A stretch of 64,000 nucleotides of DNA. It comes from Sulfitobacter albidus (GTDB lineage Bacteria > Pseudomonadota > Alphaproteobacteria > Rhodobacterales > Rhodobacteraceae). The notes beneath the pieces were generated by a model. It had not been told where the DNA came from. It ran no database searches and was given only the letters and a program-made list of their open reading frames with translations. Shown in pieces: positions 1-10,744 of the stretch (position 1 is its first letter; the number at the start of each line of letters is the position of its first letter). The stretch lies in assembly GCF_018200035.1 (NCBI RefSeq), contig NZ_CP073581.1, forward strand, positions 2,042,501-2,106,500, read 5' to 3'. Position numbers and translations under genes: made by a program.

Positions 1-86
1 ACGGCGCACAGGGCACCTATACCAAGGAGCTTTATGACCAGATCAACGCCAACAACCATGGCTCCAAGCGCGCGCACCGCAACTGA
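1..86 (+). CDS. 3' end of an unidentified protein-coding gene (partial)
   Basis: An open frame enters from the left edge at base 3 and ends at a TGA at 84-86, giving a C-terminal tail that reads GAQGTYTKELYDQINANNHG and then SKRAHRN. It converges on the GNAT gene that ends at 96, with a 9-base gap. The tail is too short to identify a family, so no function is proposed. It is called coding only because the frame is open, is not a shadow of the opposite-strand gene and ends naturally before it. Confidence 0.45.
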   Translation, partial: GAQGTYTKELYDQINANNHGSKRAHRN

Positions 87-95
87 TGCGCGCCG

Positions 96-680
96 TCACG
101 TGGCGGCCGTTTTCCCCCGGCGGTCGCCACGCAGATGCGCGTACAGAACATGGGTGCGCCAGCGCCCGTCAATCTGAAGATAGCTTTGCGCGACCCCTTC
201 GTATTTGAAGCCCGTCCGCTCCAGCAGCCCCCGCGAGGGGGTATTTTCGGGCAAACACGCCGCCTCGATCCGGCTGAGATCCAGATGATTGAAAGCGTAA
301 TGCACGACCGTCTCAATCGCCTCGCGCATGTAGCCTTGCCGCGCGAATGCCGCCCCCGTCCAATACCCCAAAGTTCCCGCCAGCGCAGGCCCCCGCCGGA
401 TATTGTCGAGCGTGATCGCCCCCAGCAGAACCTGGTCTGTGCGCCGGATCATGAACAGCGGCAGCGCCGTGCCCGCGTTGACCGAGCGGTTGGCCCAATA
501 GACGCGATTGGAGAACGCCTTCCGCGACAGGTGATCGCGCGCCCATGTCGGCTCCCACGGGGTGAGGAATTCGCGGCTTTCACTGCGCAGGGCCACCCAG
601 GCGCGATGATCGTTGTGCACCGGCGGGCGCAGGGTCATGCGCTCGGTTTCCAGCCTGAGTTTACGCAGGCCAAGCAACAT
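96..680 (-). CDS. GNAT family N-acetyltransferase (RimJ/RimL-like)
   Basis: This 194-residue protein looks like a ribosomal-protein-alanine or other RimJ-type acetyltransferase that moves an acetyl group from acetyl-CoA to an amine. The N-terminal LETERMTLRPP opening, GYWTGAAFARQGYMREA in the middle (acetyl-CoA pyrophosphate-loop region) and the N-T-PSRGLLERTGFKYEG segment near the end follow the family pattern. The start codon overlaps the stop of the upstream M16 protease gene by one base (TAATG), so the two are translationally coupled in the thrC operon. The real substrate cannot be read from the sequence. Confidence 0.88.
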   Translation of the reverse strand: MLLGLRKLRLETERMTLRPPVHNDHRAWVALRSESREFLTPWEPTWARDHLSRKAFSNRVYWANRSVNAGTALPLFMIRRTDQVLLGAITLDNIRRGPALAGTLGYWTGAAFARQGYMREAIETVVHYAFNHLDLSRIEAACLPENTPSRGLLERTGFKYEGVAQSYLQIDGRWRTHVLYAHLRGDRRGKTAAT

Positions 681-1941
681 TACGCAGCGCGCCGCTTTTG
701 CAGATCCTCAAGGCTTGGCGCGCTCTCAACCGGACCATAGAGCGCCATCGCCGCCGGGGCCTCAGACGCCATGCGGCCCGCAAAATCACGCACGTCCCCG
801 GTGGTGACCGCGTCGATCTGGGCGATGGTTTCTTCCAGCGGCGGAATACGGTCCCAGATCTGAATGAGGCGCGCCAGCCGTTCGGCGCGGTTGCTGGGGC
901 TTTCCAGCCCCATGAGCAGCCCGGCCTTCATCTGCGCCCGCGCCCGCGCGACTTCCGCCGGAGACATATCGGTGGCGGCGCGCTTCATCTCATCGATGGT
1001 GATGCCCGCGAGTTCGGGCAACTGATCGCCGGAGGTGCCCGCGTAGACGGTCATCATCCCGGTATCGGCGTAGGCCCCCGCCTGCGCAAAGATCGTGTAG
1101 CACAGCCCGCGGTTTTCACGCACTTCCTGGAACAGGCGGCTCGACATGCCGCCCCCAAGTGCTGAGGCATAGATCTGCGCCACATAGATGTCGTCGGCAC
1201 GGTAGCCGGGGCTCTCGAACCCCAGCGCAAAATGCGCCTGCTCCAGCGGTTTGATGACCCGGTGCTCCCCGCCCGCAAAGACGGCCGGCAACGCCTCGGC
1301 CTGCTGGTGCGGCGTCATATCTCCGAACAGCCGTTCGGCCATCTCGCACAGCGCGTCGTGATCGACGGCACCGGCGGCGGCAAGGATCATCTGATCGGGT
1401 CCGTAGTGCTGATCGATGAACCCCGTCAGATCCTTGCGGCTAAAGGCCGATACACGCTCCGCCGGCCAAGGATCGTGCGGCCCATGGGCTGATCGGGATA
1501 GGCCTGCTCCTGCAACCAGTCGAATATCACGTCGTCGGGCGTGTCGAGCGCCTGACCGATCTCTTGCAGGATCACGCCGCGCTCCACCTCGATCTCGGCC
1601 TTGTCCATCACCGGGTTGCGCAGGATATCGGCGATCACCTCCAACCCCAGCGGCACGTCGTTTTCCAGCACGCGCACGTAATACGCCGTGACTTCGCGCG
1701 AGGTATAGGCGTTGATATAGCCGCCCACGTCCTCGATCGCCTCGGCGATTTGCAGCGCCGATCGCGTCGCGGTGCCCTTGAACGCCATATGTTCCAGAAA
1801 ATGCGCAATGCCGTTCTGCGCAGCCGTCTCATGGCGCCCACCGGCGCCCACCCACACCCCGATGGAGGCAGAGGCGAGCCCCGGCATGTGTTCGGTCACA
1901 ACGCGGAATCCGTTGGAGAGGCGATGGGTTTGCAGGCTCAC
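680..1941 (-). pseudogene. M16 zinc metalloprotease (processing-peptidase-like), frameshifted as sequenced
   Basis: The N-terminal half (1426-1941) carries the inverted zinc motif HFLEH followed by MAFKGT, typical of M16 peptidases related to mitochondrial processing peptidase and PqqL/YmxG. The C-terminal half (to 680) continues the family as AAAGAVDHDAL through SRLFQEVRENRGLCYTIFAQ. The first half ends early because one C is missing on the coding strand within bases 1462-1467: restoring it gives GPAERVSAFSRKDLTGF, as expected at this place, and a full protein of about 420 residues. Translation starts with GTG at 1939-1941, overlapping the thrC stop (GTGA). The lesion may be a sequencing error, since similar losses occur in three other conserved genes here. 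Confidence 0.85.
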
Positions 1942-3326
1942 TGGGCGATCAGTCCTTTGATATGGGTCTTGAGGGCCTCAAGATCGTTGGGCACCCGGGT
2001 CAAACGTTCGTCCCGCTCAAAGAGATCCGCCATACGGGCGGGCAGCGGGGGGCGGATGCCGGTCGCAGCCTCGACCGCGTCGGGGAATTTCGCCGGGTGC
2101 GCGGTGGCGAGCGTAATCATCGGCGTGGCCGGATCACGCTGCTCGCCTGCGACTTTCACGCCCACGGCGGCGTGCGGACAAACCAGATGGCCGGTCTGCG
2201 CCAGCGTGTCGGTGATCGTCTGCGATGTTTCCTCTTCGGAGGCACGACCGGAGCCATAATGCTCTGCCAGCACTTCTGCGGCGCCCTGGCTCACGTCAAA
2301 GCCGCCCTGCGCCAGCTCGTCCATCAGCTGTTTCACCGCGCCGCCGTCGCGGTCGTAGGCGTCAAACAGCGCGCGTTCGAAATTCGAGCTGACCTGAATA
2401 TCCATCGACGGGCTGATCGACGGATGCACGCCGGATTTGTGATAGCCCTGCCCCGACAGGCAGCGGTGCAGAATGTCGTTCTGGTTGGTCGCGACCACCA
2501 GCCGGTCGATGGGCAGCCCCATGCGTTTGGCGATGTAGCCGGCAAAGATGTCGCCAAAGTTGCCCGTTGGCACGGTAAAGCTGACGGCACGGTCCGGCGC
2601 GCCAAGCGACACGGCGGAGGAGAAGTAATAGACCACCTGCGCCAGCACCCGGCCCCAGTTGATCGAGTTCACGCCCGCAAGGCGCACGCCGTCACGGAAT
2701 TCAAAATCGTTGAACATGTCCTTGAGCCGCGCCTGACAGTCGTCAAAATCCCCGTCGAGGGCGAGCGCGTGCACGTTGGCCTCGCTTGGCGTGGTCATCT
2801 GACGGCGCTGCACATCGCTGACCCGCCCGTGCGGGTAGAGGATCACGACGTCGACATTCTCAAGCCCCTTGAACGCCTCGATCGCCGCCGATCCGGTATC
2901 GCCCGAGGTGGCACCGACAATCGTCACACGCTCCCCCTTGCGACCAAGCGCCAGCTGGAACATCTGGCCGATCAGCTGCATGGCGAAATCCTTGAACGCC
3001 AGCGTGGGGCCGTGAAACAGCTCAAGCAGGAAGTGGTTGGGAGCAAGCTCCACCAGCGGCGCGCGCGACGGGTGGCCGAACCCGGCGTAGGCCTTGGCGA
3101 TCAGATCGCGGAATTCAGCGTCGGTGAAGGTGTCGCCGATAAAGGGGCGCATGACGGTGAACGCGATCTCTTCGTAGCTTTGCCCGCCCATGGCGCGGAT
3201 CGTATCGGCATCGAGGGTCGGGATCTGCGCGGGCACGTAAAGGCCGCCGTCACGGGCAAGCCCGGTCAGCATCGCCTCTTCGAAACTCAGATCGGGGGCG
3301 GAGCCGCGGGTGGAGATATAGCGCAT
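1938..3326 (-). CDS. thrC: threonine synthase
   Basis: This enzyme converts O-phospho-L-homoserine to L-threonine with pyridoxal phosphate, the last step of threonine synthesis in the cytoplasm. The 462-residue protein opens with MRYISTRGSAPDLSFEEA, as the family does. It has the PLP-lysine motif HGPTLAFKDFAMQ and the phosphate-binding GATSGDTGSAA. The ATG at 3324-3326 is chosen over an upstream in-frame ATG because conservation begins there and the upstream residues come from low-complexity repeat DNA. It heads an operon with the M16 protease and GNAT genes. Confidence 0.97.
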   Translation of the reverse strand: MRYISTRGSAPDLSFEEAMLTGLARDGGLYVPAQIPTLDADTIRAMGGQSYEEIAFTVMRPFIGDTFTDAEFRDLIAKAYAGFGHPSRAPLVELAPNHFLLELFHGPTLAFKDFAMQLIGQMFQLALGRKGERVTIVGATSGDTGSAAIEAFKGLENVDVVILYPHGRVSDVQRRQMTTPSEANVHALALDGDFDDCQARLKDMFNDFEFRDGVRLAGVNSINWGRVLAQVVYYFSSAVSLGAPDRAVSFTVPTGNFGDIFAGYIAKRMGLPIDRLVVATNQNDILHRCLSGQGYHKSGVHPSISPSMDIQVSSNFERALFDAYDRDGGAVKQLMDELAQGGFDVSQGAAEVLAEHYGSGRASEEETSQTITDTLAQTGHLVCPHAAVGVKVAGEQRDPATPMITLATAHPAKFPDAVEAATGIRPPLPARMADLFERDERLTRVPNDLEALKTHIKGLIAQ

Positions 3327-3370
3327 GGATCGGGTCTCGGGTCTTGGCGCGTCATGCGCAGTTGTCAGTG

Positions 3371-3450
3371 GCGTGCGCGCCGGGCGCGCGTTCATTACGG
3401 GCGTGCGCGTTTCGCGCGCGTCTATTAGGGGCGTGCGCGCCGGGCGCGCA
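3371..3450. repeat. three-copy 30-bp tandem repeat of GC hairpins at the surf1/thrC junction
   Basis: A 20-base core, GCGTGCGCGCCGGGCGCGCG, starts at 3371 and 3431, with a variant (GCGTGCGCGTTTCGCGCGCG) at 3401. The copies keep an exact 30-base period, with related 10-base spacers TTCATTACGG and TCTATTAGGG. Each core can fold into a short GC-rich hairpin. The third copy also encodes the last residues of SURF1 (RARRARP) and the other two lie in the 98-base gap before thrC. It could act as a terminator or processing site between surf1 and thrC, or be a recent slippage expansion. Confidence 0.8.
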
Positions 3451-4096
3451 ACAGAAAGGCAACGCTCATCCCCAGCCAGATCGCAGCAAGCGAGAACCAG
3501 GTGATCGCGTATTGCAGGTGGTCGTTCGGAATGGCGCTGGTGTCAACCGGCAGCGGCGACACCGGCGCGTCGTTAAACGAAGTTGTGCGCGCAACGACAA
3601 GCACCGGATCGGTGCCCAGCGCCTCGGCCATGACGCCCACCTCGCGAGCAAACCAGATGTTGCCGTCGCGGTCGGGATCGGGCGTAAACCCGTCGACCTC
3701 CTGCGGCCATTGCAGATTGCCGGTGACGGTCACCGCGCCCTCGGGCGCCGGGGGCACCGGGGCATTGGTGACGACGAACCCACGGTCCACCATCAGCGTG
3801 CCGGTGTCCGTTTGCAGGGGCGAGATGATGCGGTAGCCGGCACCTATGTCCTTCTGGCTCACCAGCACCCGCAGATACGCCTCGCCCATCGTGCCCGTCA
3901 CCGCAACCGGCAGATAGCTGTCGGCCTCCGGGTCAGGCTGCGCGGGCAGGTCCACGGGGGCGGCGGCAATGCGCGCGTCGATATCGGCGATCACGCCCTC
4001 TTTCCACGCGAGGCGCTGGATCTGCCAGATTCCCAGACCAATCAGGATCGCCGCCCCACCGCAGCCGATCACGATCAAAAACAGACTGCGCCGCAT
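3425..4096 (-). CDS. SURF1 family cytochrome oxidase assembly protein
   Basis: SURF1 proteins sit in the inner membrane and help insert heme a into subunit I of aa3-type cytochrome c oxidase. The 223-residue protein has an N-terminal membrane segment (about residues 4-22), the family signature GIWQIQRLAWKEG just after it, a periplasmic domain containing VDRGFV, and a C-terminal membrane segment (HLQYAITWFSLAAIWLG). It lies downstream of ctaE in the oxidase cluster. The very basic C-terminal RARRARP is encoded by one unit of the adjacent tandem repeat, so this tail may be a recent change. Confidence 0.93.
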   Translation of the reverse strand: MRRSLFLIVIGCGGAAILIGLGIWQIQRLAWKEGVIADIDARIAAAPVDLPAQPDPEADSYLPVAVTGTMGEAYLRVLVSQKDIGAGYRIISPLQTDTGTLMVDRGFVVTNAPVPPAPEGAVTVTGNLQWPQEVDGFTPDPDRDGNIWFAREVGVMAEALGTDPVLVVARTTSFNDAPVSPLPVDTSAIPNDHLQYAITWFSLAAIWLGMSVAFLLRARRARP

Positions 4097-4115
4097 GCGT
4101 CCCTCTCCTTAAATG

Positions 4116-4151
4116 AAAACGCGCGGGAAGGTTGCCCCGCCCGCGCGTTTT
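4116..4151. terminator. bidirectional hairpin terminator between ctaE and surf1
   Basis: A perfect 12-base inverted repeat, AAAACGCGCGGG at 4116-4127 and CCCGCGCGTTTT at 4140-4151, encloses a 12-base loop. Read on the minus strand it ends in a run of four U after a GC-rich stem, immediately downstream of ctaE, so it may stop or attenuate transcription before surf1. Confidence 0.6.
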
Positions 4152-4187
4152 GTACCCGTTGCACCGATGGGTGCAAGCCGGTGTGAT

Positions 4188-4994
4188 TTAGCCCGGCACG
4201 CCCCAGATGTAGACGGCAAAGAACAGGAACAGCCAGACCACATCAACAAAGTGCCAATACCAGGCCGCGGCCTCGAACCCGACGTGGCGTTCGCGGGTGA
4301 AATGCCCCGCCCGCGCGCGGAACCAGCACACCAGAAGGAACAGCGTCCCGATGACGACGTGGAAGCCGTGGAAACCCGTGGCCATAAAGAAGTTGGAGAA
4401 GAACTCGTCGCCGCCAAACTCCCAGCCTTTGTAGAGCAGGTAGTTATATTCATAGGCCTGAAGTGCGGTGAAAAGCACCCCCAGCACGACCGCGATGATC
4501 AGGCCGTTTTTCAGGTCGGTGCGGTTTTCCTCGTGCACCAGCGCGTGGTGCGCCCATGTCACGGCGCAGCCAGACAGCAGCAGGATCAGCGTGTTGATCA
4601 GCGGCAGGTGAAAGGCGTCAACGGCATAGAACGTGGGCGCCTCGTAGGTGGTGCCGACGTAGTTTTCCATCGGGTAGATCGCGTGCTTGAAAAAGCTCCA
4701 GAACCACGCGGCAAAGAACATCACTTCGGACATGATGAACAGGATAAAGCCATAGCGCAGGCCGATGCGCACCACCGGGGTGTGATCGCCGATCTTGCTT
4801 TCCTCGACGACCGCCGCCCACCACGCGAACATCACGTACAGCGTGCCGACAAGGCCGATCAGAAAGACGAAGGGGGTGATGTCGTGCATCCACATCACGC
4901 CGCCAACCAGCATGACAAAGGCGAAAAGCGCGCTCAGCAGCGGCCAGATCGACGGGGGCAGGATGTGATAGTCGTGGTTCTTTGCATGGGCCAT
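4188..4994 (-). CDS. ctaE: cytochrome c oxidase subunit III
   Basis: Subunit III of the aa3-type oxidase is an inner-membrane protein of seven helices that stabilises the catalytic core. The 268-residue protein opens with [18 protein letters not shown] and has the invariant glutamate in [14 protein letters not shown] and the conserved [11 protein letters not shown] near the end. It is the 3' part of a cluster with coxB, ctaB, coxF and ctaG; subunit I is not in this window, which is common in this group. Length and motifs match the family fully. Confidence 0.97.
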   Translation of the reverse strand: MAHAKNHDYHILPPSIWPLLSALFAFVMLVGGVMWMHDITPFVFLIGLVGTLYVMFAWWAAVVEESKIGDHTPVVRIGLRYGFILFIMSEVMFFAAWFWSFFKHAIYPMENYVGTTYEAPTFYAVDAFHLPLINTLILLLSGCAVTWAHHALVHEENRTDLKNGLIIAVVLGVLFTALQAYEYNYLLYKGWEFGGDEFFSNFFMATGFHGFHVVIGTLFLLVCWFRARAGHFTRERHVGFEAAAWYWHFVDVVWLFLFFAVYIWGVPG

Positions 4995-5016
4995 GGCGGT
5001 GTCCCTATCTCTTTTC

Positions 5017-5592
5017 TTAGTTCAGGTCTGTTGTGGGTTCCGTCTCGAGGGCGGCATACCCCTCGGGCAGATCGATTTCGTAGAATGTATAGGATAGCGT
5101 GATGGTGTGTATATACTTGCCGTCGCGGTCGTCCACCATTTCGGGATCGACGTAGAAGCTGACGGGCATCTGGATCGTCTCGCCGGGCATCAGCACCTGC
5201 TCTTCAAAGCAGAAGCATTCGATCTTCTGAAAGAACGCGCCGGCCTGATAGGGCGTGACGTTATAGCTGGCCTGCCCCGCGACGGGTTGGTCGGTGGGGT
5301 TATGCGCCTCGTAAAAGGCCAGACCGGTCTCTCCGATGCGCACTTCCATCTCGCGCTGCGCAGGCGTGAATTCCCACGGCATCTGGTTGTTGAGCGATCC
5401 GTCAAAGCGCACGGTCACCGTCTGGTCCAGCACCTCGTCGGGGGCGACGTCAGACACGCCGGTGACGCCGCCAAAGCCGGTCACGCGGCAGAACCAGTCG
5501 TAGAACGGGACCGACGCCCAGGCGAGGCCCCCCATCAGCAGGACGACACCGGTCGTCTGGGCCACGGTTTTCTGCGGGCCGGTGAGCGCCAT
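5017..5592 (-). CDS. ctaG: cytochrome c oxidase assembly protein CtaG (Cox11 type)
   Basis: This copper chaperone helps load CuB into oxidase subunit I. The 191-residue protein has one N-terminal membrane anchor ([17 protein letters not shown]) and a periplasmic beta domain containing the copper-binding CFCF pair within [16 protein letters not shown] and the MPVSFYVDP motif. Its start overlaps the stop of coxF by one base. This is the Cox11 family, not the unrelated CtaG of Gram-positives. Confidence 0.96.
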   Translation of the reverse strand: MALTGPQKTVAQTTGVVLLMGGLAWASVPFYDWFCRVTGFGGVTGVSDVAPDEVLDQTVTVRFDGSLNNQMPWEFTPAQREMEVRIGETGLAFYEAHNPTDQPVAGQASYNVTPYQAGAFFQKIECFCFEEQVLMPGETIQMPVSFYVDPEMVDDRDGKYIHTITLSYTFYEIDLPEGYAALETEPTTDLN

Positions 5593-5777
5593 CAGTTGCC
5601 CTCCACCTGCGTGCCATAGCCTTGCGCCTGGCTTGCGGGGACAGAGAACTCGGGCGAGGTGATTTTCACAAACGTCAGGGCCATGATCAGCACGACGAAC
5701 CCGCCGAGCATCAGACCGACGCCAAGGTTCAGCCCGCGGCGGCGTGTGTGGATTTCGTGTTCAGCTTTGATCGCCAT
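5592..5777 (-). CDS. CoxF-like small membrane protein of the oxidase cluster
   Basis: This 61-residue protein has a charged cytoplasmic start (MAIKAEHEIHTRRRG) and one membrane helix (LNLGVGLMLGGFVVLIMALTF). Small proteins at this place between ctaB and ctaG are annotated as CoxF in related bacteria, and their precise role in oxidase assembly is not settled. It sits 3 bases after ctaB and overlaps ctaG by one base, so co-translation is likely. The call rests mainly on position and topology. Confidence 0.8.
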   Translation of the reverse strand: MAIKAEHEIHTRRRGLNLGVGLMLGGFVVLIMALTFVKITSPEFSVPASQAQGYGTQVEGN

Positions 5778-5780
5778 GGC

Positions 5781-6719
5781 TTACCAGCCTCCCAATCCGA
5801 TGGGTTTCAGGGTCGCCTCAAGCAGGATCGCGCCAAAGTGGGCAAACAGATACCACAGCGAGAGGCGGAAGAATTTGCGCTCCACGGCGAAGTTGTCGGC
5901 TTCCGACATCGTCTCATTGCGTTGCTGGATGTCGTAGGCGCCTTTCAGGAAAAGCGCGTTCAACACCAGCGCCGTGGCCAGATAGATCCAGCCACCGATG
6001 GCCGTAAACGCCGTGCCGACCGCAAGGATGACCAGCAGCACTGTATAGCCGAGGATGTGGTTGCGCGTGGATTTGCGCCCGTGGGTCACGGTCAGCATGG
6101 GCACGGCGGCATCGTCGTAGTCGTTGCGCATGAACAGCGCCAGCGCCCAGAAATGCGGCGGCGTCCACATGAAAATCAGCGCAAACATCAACCACGGCTC
6201 CAGCACCACGATATCGCCCGTGGCAATGATCCAGCCGATCACCGGCGGGAAGGCCCCCGCCGCACCACCGATCACGATGTTCTGCGGCGTCGAGCGTTTG
6301 AGCCACATGGAATAGGGCACGACGTAGAAGAAGATGGTGAAGGCCAGCATCGCCCCCGCCAGCAGATTGGCGCTGAGCGACAGCATCATCACCGACAGAC
6401 CGGATAGGGCCGCACCGAAGTAAAGCGCCGTCTGCGGCGATACCTTACCGGCAGGGATTGGCCGGTTGCGGGTGCGTTTCATCACCGCATCGATGTCGGC
6501 ATCCCACCACATGTTCAGCGCGCCCGACGCCCCTGCCCCGATGGCCAGAAACAGGATCGAGGCAAAGCCGATCACCGGGTTGACCGCCACGGGCGCGGCC
6601 AGCATCCCCACCAGCGCCGTGAACACCACCAGCTGCATCACACGCGGCTTGAGCAAGGCGTAGTAATCGCCCAGCTGCGGCTCGTCCTCATAGCTTTGTG
6701 TATCGGTCAGATGAGTCAT
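5781..6719 (-). CDS. ctaB: heme O synthase (protoheme IX farnesyltransferase)
   Basis: The enzyme farnesylates heme B to heme O in the inner membrane, the first step to heme A for the oxidase encoded around it. The 312-residue UbiA-family protein has the prenyl-diphosphate motif in NMWWDADIDAVMKRTRNRP and the downstream YSMWLKRSTPQNIVIGGAAG, with about eight or nine membrane helices. It lies between coxB and coxF, in the order usual for alphaproteobacteria. Confidence 0.96.
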   Translation of the reverse strand: MTHLTDTQSYEDEPQLGDYYALLKPRVMQLVVFTALVGMLAAPVAVNPVIGFASILFLAIGAGASGALNMWWDADIDAVMKRTRNRPIPAGKVSPQTALYFGAALSGLSVMMLSLSANLLAGAMLAFTIFFYVVPYSMWLKRSTPQNIVIGGAAGAFPPVIGWIIATGDIVVLEPWLMFALIFMWTPPHFWALALFMRNDYDDAAVPMLTVTHGRKSTRNHILGYTVLLVILAVGTAFTAIGGWIYLATALVLNALFLKGAYDIQQRNETMSEADNFAVERKFFRLSLWYLFAHFGAILLEATLKPIGLGGW

Positions 6720-6793
6720 AACGCTCTCGAAGGCTCAAGGGGGTGCCGGACCACCGGCGGACGCAGGGCGCAATCGCGCCCCGCGCGGTCAGC

Positions 6794-7702
6794 TCAGTCA
6801 GCGGCGGCCAGTTGCACCGGCGCCGATGGCGCCGCGATCCCGGCGTATTCCGCTTTTGCACGCTCAAGCCAGGCGTCGTATTCCTCTTGGCTCACGACCT
6901 TGACCGTGATGGGCATGTAGGCGTGGGCGATACCGCACAGCTCGGAGCACTGGCCAAAGTACACGCCTTCCTGCTCCGCCTTGAACCACAGCTCGGCCAG
7001 GCGACCCGGCACGGCATCCTGTTTCACGCCGAATGCGGGGATCGTCCAGGAGTGGATCACGTCAGAGCCGGTCACCTGCACGACGATCGTCTTGTCGACG
7101 GGCACCACGACGGCCGTATCGGTCGCCAGCAGGAAATCTTCCTCGGAGTAGCCGGCAGCCTCAAGCTGTTCGATGACTTCGGGCGTCTTCATGTTGTCGC
7201 CGCCCAGTGCCGGCGCGCCAATCATGTAGCTGTCAAATCCGAAATCCTCATCGACGTATTCATACGACCAGTACCACTGGTTGCCGATCGCCTTCACGGT
7301 AACATCCGCGACAGGAATTTCCTGCTGGCGGAAAAGGATCGGCAGCGACCATGCACCAATCCCCACGAGGATCAGGATGGGGACGATTGTCCACGCGATT
7401 TCCACCGGCGTGTGGTGGGTAAAGGTCGCAGGCTCGGGGTTACGCTTGCGGTTGTAGCGGATGACGACCCACGCCAGCAGGCCGGTCACGAACAGGCTGA
7501 TGATCGTGATGATCACGAGAATCATCCCGTCGAGCCATTGCAGGTCGCGAGCAAGCTCGGTCACGGCGGGCTGGAAGCCCACGCCGCGATCTTCGGGCTT
7601 GCCGATAACCTCAAGCCCTTGTGGATCCACGCTTTGCGCCATTGCTGGCAGGCTGCTGATGCACGCCAAAAGGCCCGCAAGTGAGAGGTGCTTTTTCATC
7701 AT
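6794..7702 (-). CDS. coxB: cytochrome c oxidase subunit II
   Basis: Subunit II receives electrons from cytochrome c through its CuA centre on the periplasmic face. The 302-residue protein has a cleavable signal (ending near LPAMAQS), two membrane helices, and the CuA ligands seen in [15 protein letters not shown] and in [15 protein letters not shown] (Cys, Glu, Cys, His, Met). It is the first gene of the minus-strand oxidase cluster, diverging from tldD over a 161-base gap that must hold both promoters. The 74-base gap to ctaB contains a small GGGCGC/GCGCCC hairpin (6766-6781). Confidence 0.97.
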   Translation of the reverse strand: MMKKHLSLAGLLACISSLPAMAQSVDPQGLEVIGKPEDRGVGFQPAVTELARDLQWLDGMILVIITIISLFVTGLLAWVVIRYNRKRNPEPATFTHHTPVEIAWTIVPILILVGIGAWSLPILFRQQEIPVADVTVKAIGNQWYWSYEYVDEDFGFDSYMIGAPALGGDNMKTPEVIEQLEAAGYSEEDFLLATDTAVVVPVDKTIVVQVTGSDVIHSWTIPAFGVKQDAVPGRLAELWFKAEQEGVYFGQCSELCGIAHAYMPITVKVVSQEEYDAWLERAKAEYAGIAAPSAPVQLAAAD

Positions 7703-7863
7703 TTCCGTCCTGATAATCTTGACCCTAGGTGGCTGTAGCGCGCCGGCTGGCGACCGGGCGTTGTTTTCTGGCGCCTTACAATCATATCTTTCCCGTGAAA
7801 GAAAGCCTAATGCTTGCGTCAGATGGACGCGAAAGGCCGCAGACCCACAGGAGCCGCGCCACC

Positions 7864-9288
<1,425 letters not shown>

Positions 9289-9461
9289 TTTTTTTTGAGA
9301 AAACAAGGGGCGCGCATCTGCCTGAAATTGCGCAGGACTCAACTTTCTGGTGTGCGCATATCCGGTACGCCCGCCCCTATGCGGATCTTTGAACTCAATT
9401 CATTCACACCCTGTTAACCACTAAAACCTATACCTGATTCCAGCAACGGACGGAGATCGGG

Positions 9462-10613
9462 ATGACTGACAGGGACCACAATCCTTCTTCCACTCACCCC
9501 CCACTCCCACCCACCCCGGAAGACGAACAGTTTGCCCGTCTCCGTCTGTTGCGCTCGCGCCGGGTCGGCGTATCCACGTATAAACGACTGCTGACCGAAC
9601 ACGGCACTGCGCAGAACGCGCTGGCCGCGCTGCCTGAGGTGGCGCGCGCCGCGGGCGTGAATTCATACCAGGCCTGCCCCGAAGGCGTCATTCACGCAGA
9701 ACTGCGCGCGGCCAAGGCCGCAGGCGCGCAGCTGCTGGACATCAATCACCCCACCTACCCCGCAGCGCTGCGCGAGTTGGACGATGCGCCGCCCTTTCTG
9801 TGGCTGATCGGCGATCCGGGTCTGCTCGCCCGACCGATGATCTCGCTCGTTGGGGCGCGCAATGCCTCCTCGCTGGGCACCCGCATGGCGCGCAGCCTCG
9901 CGCATGAGCTGGGGGAGGCGGGATTTGTCGTGGTCTCGGGCCTTGCGCGGGGGATCGATGCGGCGGCCCATCTGGCCGCCCTGCCCCACGGCACCATCGC
10001 CGTGCAGGCCGGCGGCGTGGATGTCATGTACCCCGCCGAGAATACCGAACTGGCCGGCAGAATCGCGGATCAGGGTCTGCGGCTGAGCGAGCAGGCCATG
10101 GGTCTGCAACCGATGGCGCGCCATTTTCCCAAACGCAACCGCATCATTTCGGGCCTCAGCCGTGCTACCGTGGTGGTCGAGGCCGCCGCGCGGTCGGGCA
10201 GCCTGATCACGGCGCGCGACGCGCTCGATCAGGGGCGCGAGGTGCTGGCCGTGCCGGGCCATCCGTTCGACGCCCGCGCATCGGGCACCAACATGCTGAT
10301 CCGCGACGGTGCCACGCTGATCCGCAGCGCGGCGGATGTGATCGAGGCGCTCAGCGCGCTGGACCGCGACACGCCCGAACTGCCCTTTGCCGAACCGCGC
10401 CCGACCCCCGCAAGAAAGCCGCGCGGCCTGCGTGAAGCGGCGGCACTGCACCTGTCGATCCTGCAGCGGCTTGGCCCCTCCCCGGTGGCCGAGGATCAGC
10501 TCATTCGTGATCTGGCCGTGCCTCCCGGCGCCGTGGCCCCCGCCCTTGTCGAGCTTGAGCTTGACGGGCGCATCAACCGCAGCGCGGGCGGGCTTTTGTC
10601 GCGGATCGACTGA
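9462..10613 (+). CDS. dprA: DNA-processing protein DprA
   Basis: DprA binds incoming single-stranded DNA and loads RecA during natural transformation. The 383-residue protein has an N-terminal helical domain, the Rossmann-like core with SGLARGIDAAAH and RSGSLITARDALDQGREVLAVPG, and a C-terminal winged-helix-like domain (about residues 325-380). A Pro-rich stretch follows the start. It lies 131 bases before topA, a pairing seen in many bacteria. A competence role in this organism is inferred only from the family. Confidence 0.95.
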   Translation: MTDRDHNPSSTHPPLPPTPEDEQFARLRLLRSRRVGVSTYKRLLTEHGTAQNALAALPEVARAAGVNSYQACPEGVIHAELRAAKAAGAQLLDINHPTYPAALRELDDAPPFLWLIGDPGLLARPMISLVGARNASSLGTRMARSLAHELGEAGFVVVSGLARGIDAAAHLAALPHGTIAVQAGGVDVMYPAENTELAGRIADQGLRLSEQAMGLQPMARHFPKRNRIISGLSRATVVVEAAARSGSLITARDALDQGREVLAVPGHPFDARASGTNMLIRDGATLIRSAADVIEALSALDRDTPELPFAEPRPTPARKPRGLREAAALHLSILQRLGPSPVAEDQLIRDLAVPPGAVAPALVELELDGRINRSAGGLLSRID

Positions 10614-10667
10614 CCCTTTGCACAGGCTCTGACGCCGCTCTTCCCGGCACGCTCTCGGTGCGGGGGA

Positions 10668-10696
10668 TTGACAATTCCCCCTTGCGCAGCACATCT
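10668..10696 (+). promoter_or_regulatory. candidate topA promoter
   Basis: A consensus -35 hexamer TTGACA (10668-10673) is followed after 17 bases by ACATCT (10691-10696), a weak -10. It is located in the dprA-topA gap about 50 bases before the topA start. The -35 is strong but the -10 is poor, so this is only a candidate. Confidence 0.3.
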
Positions 10697-10744
10697 GAGT
10701 GGCCTTAGACGCAGCCCAGACCCTGACCCAAGGACATGAATTAA

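Noticed and set aside
6766..6781. GGGCGC/GCGCCC hairpin between coxB and ctaB
   Set aside because: Six-base stem without a T-run in a GC-rich gap; too weak to call a terminator.
9289..9461. Run of T after tldD (GTTTTTTTTGAGAAAAC) as a terminator
   Set aside because: There is no GC-rich stem in front of the T-run, so no rho-independent terminator can be supported.
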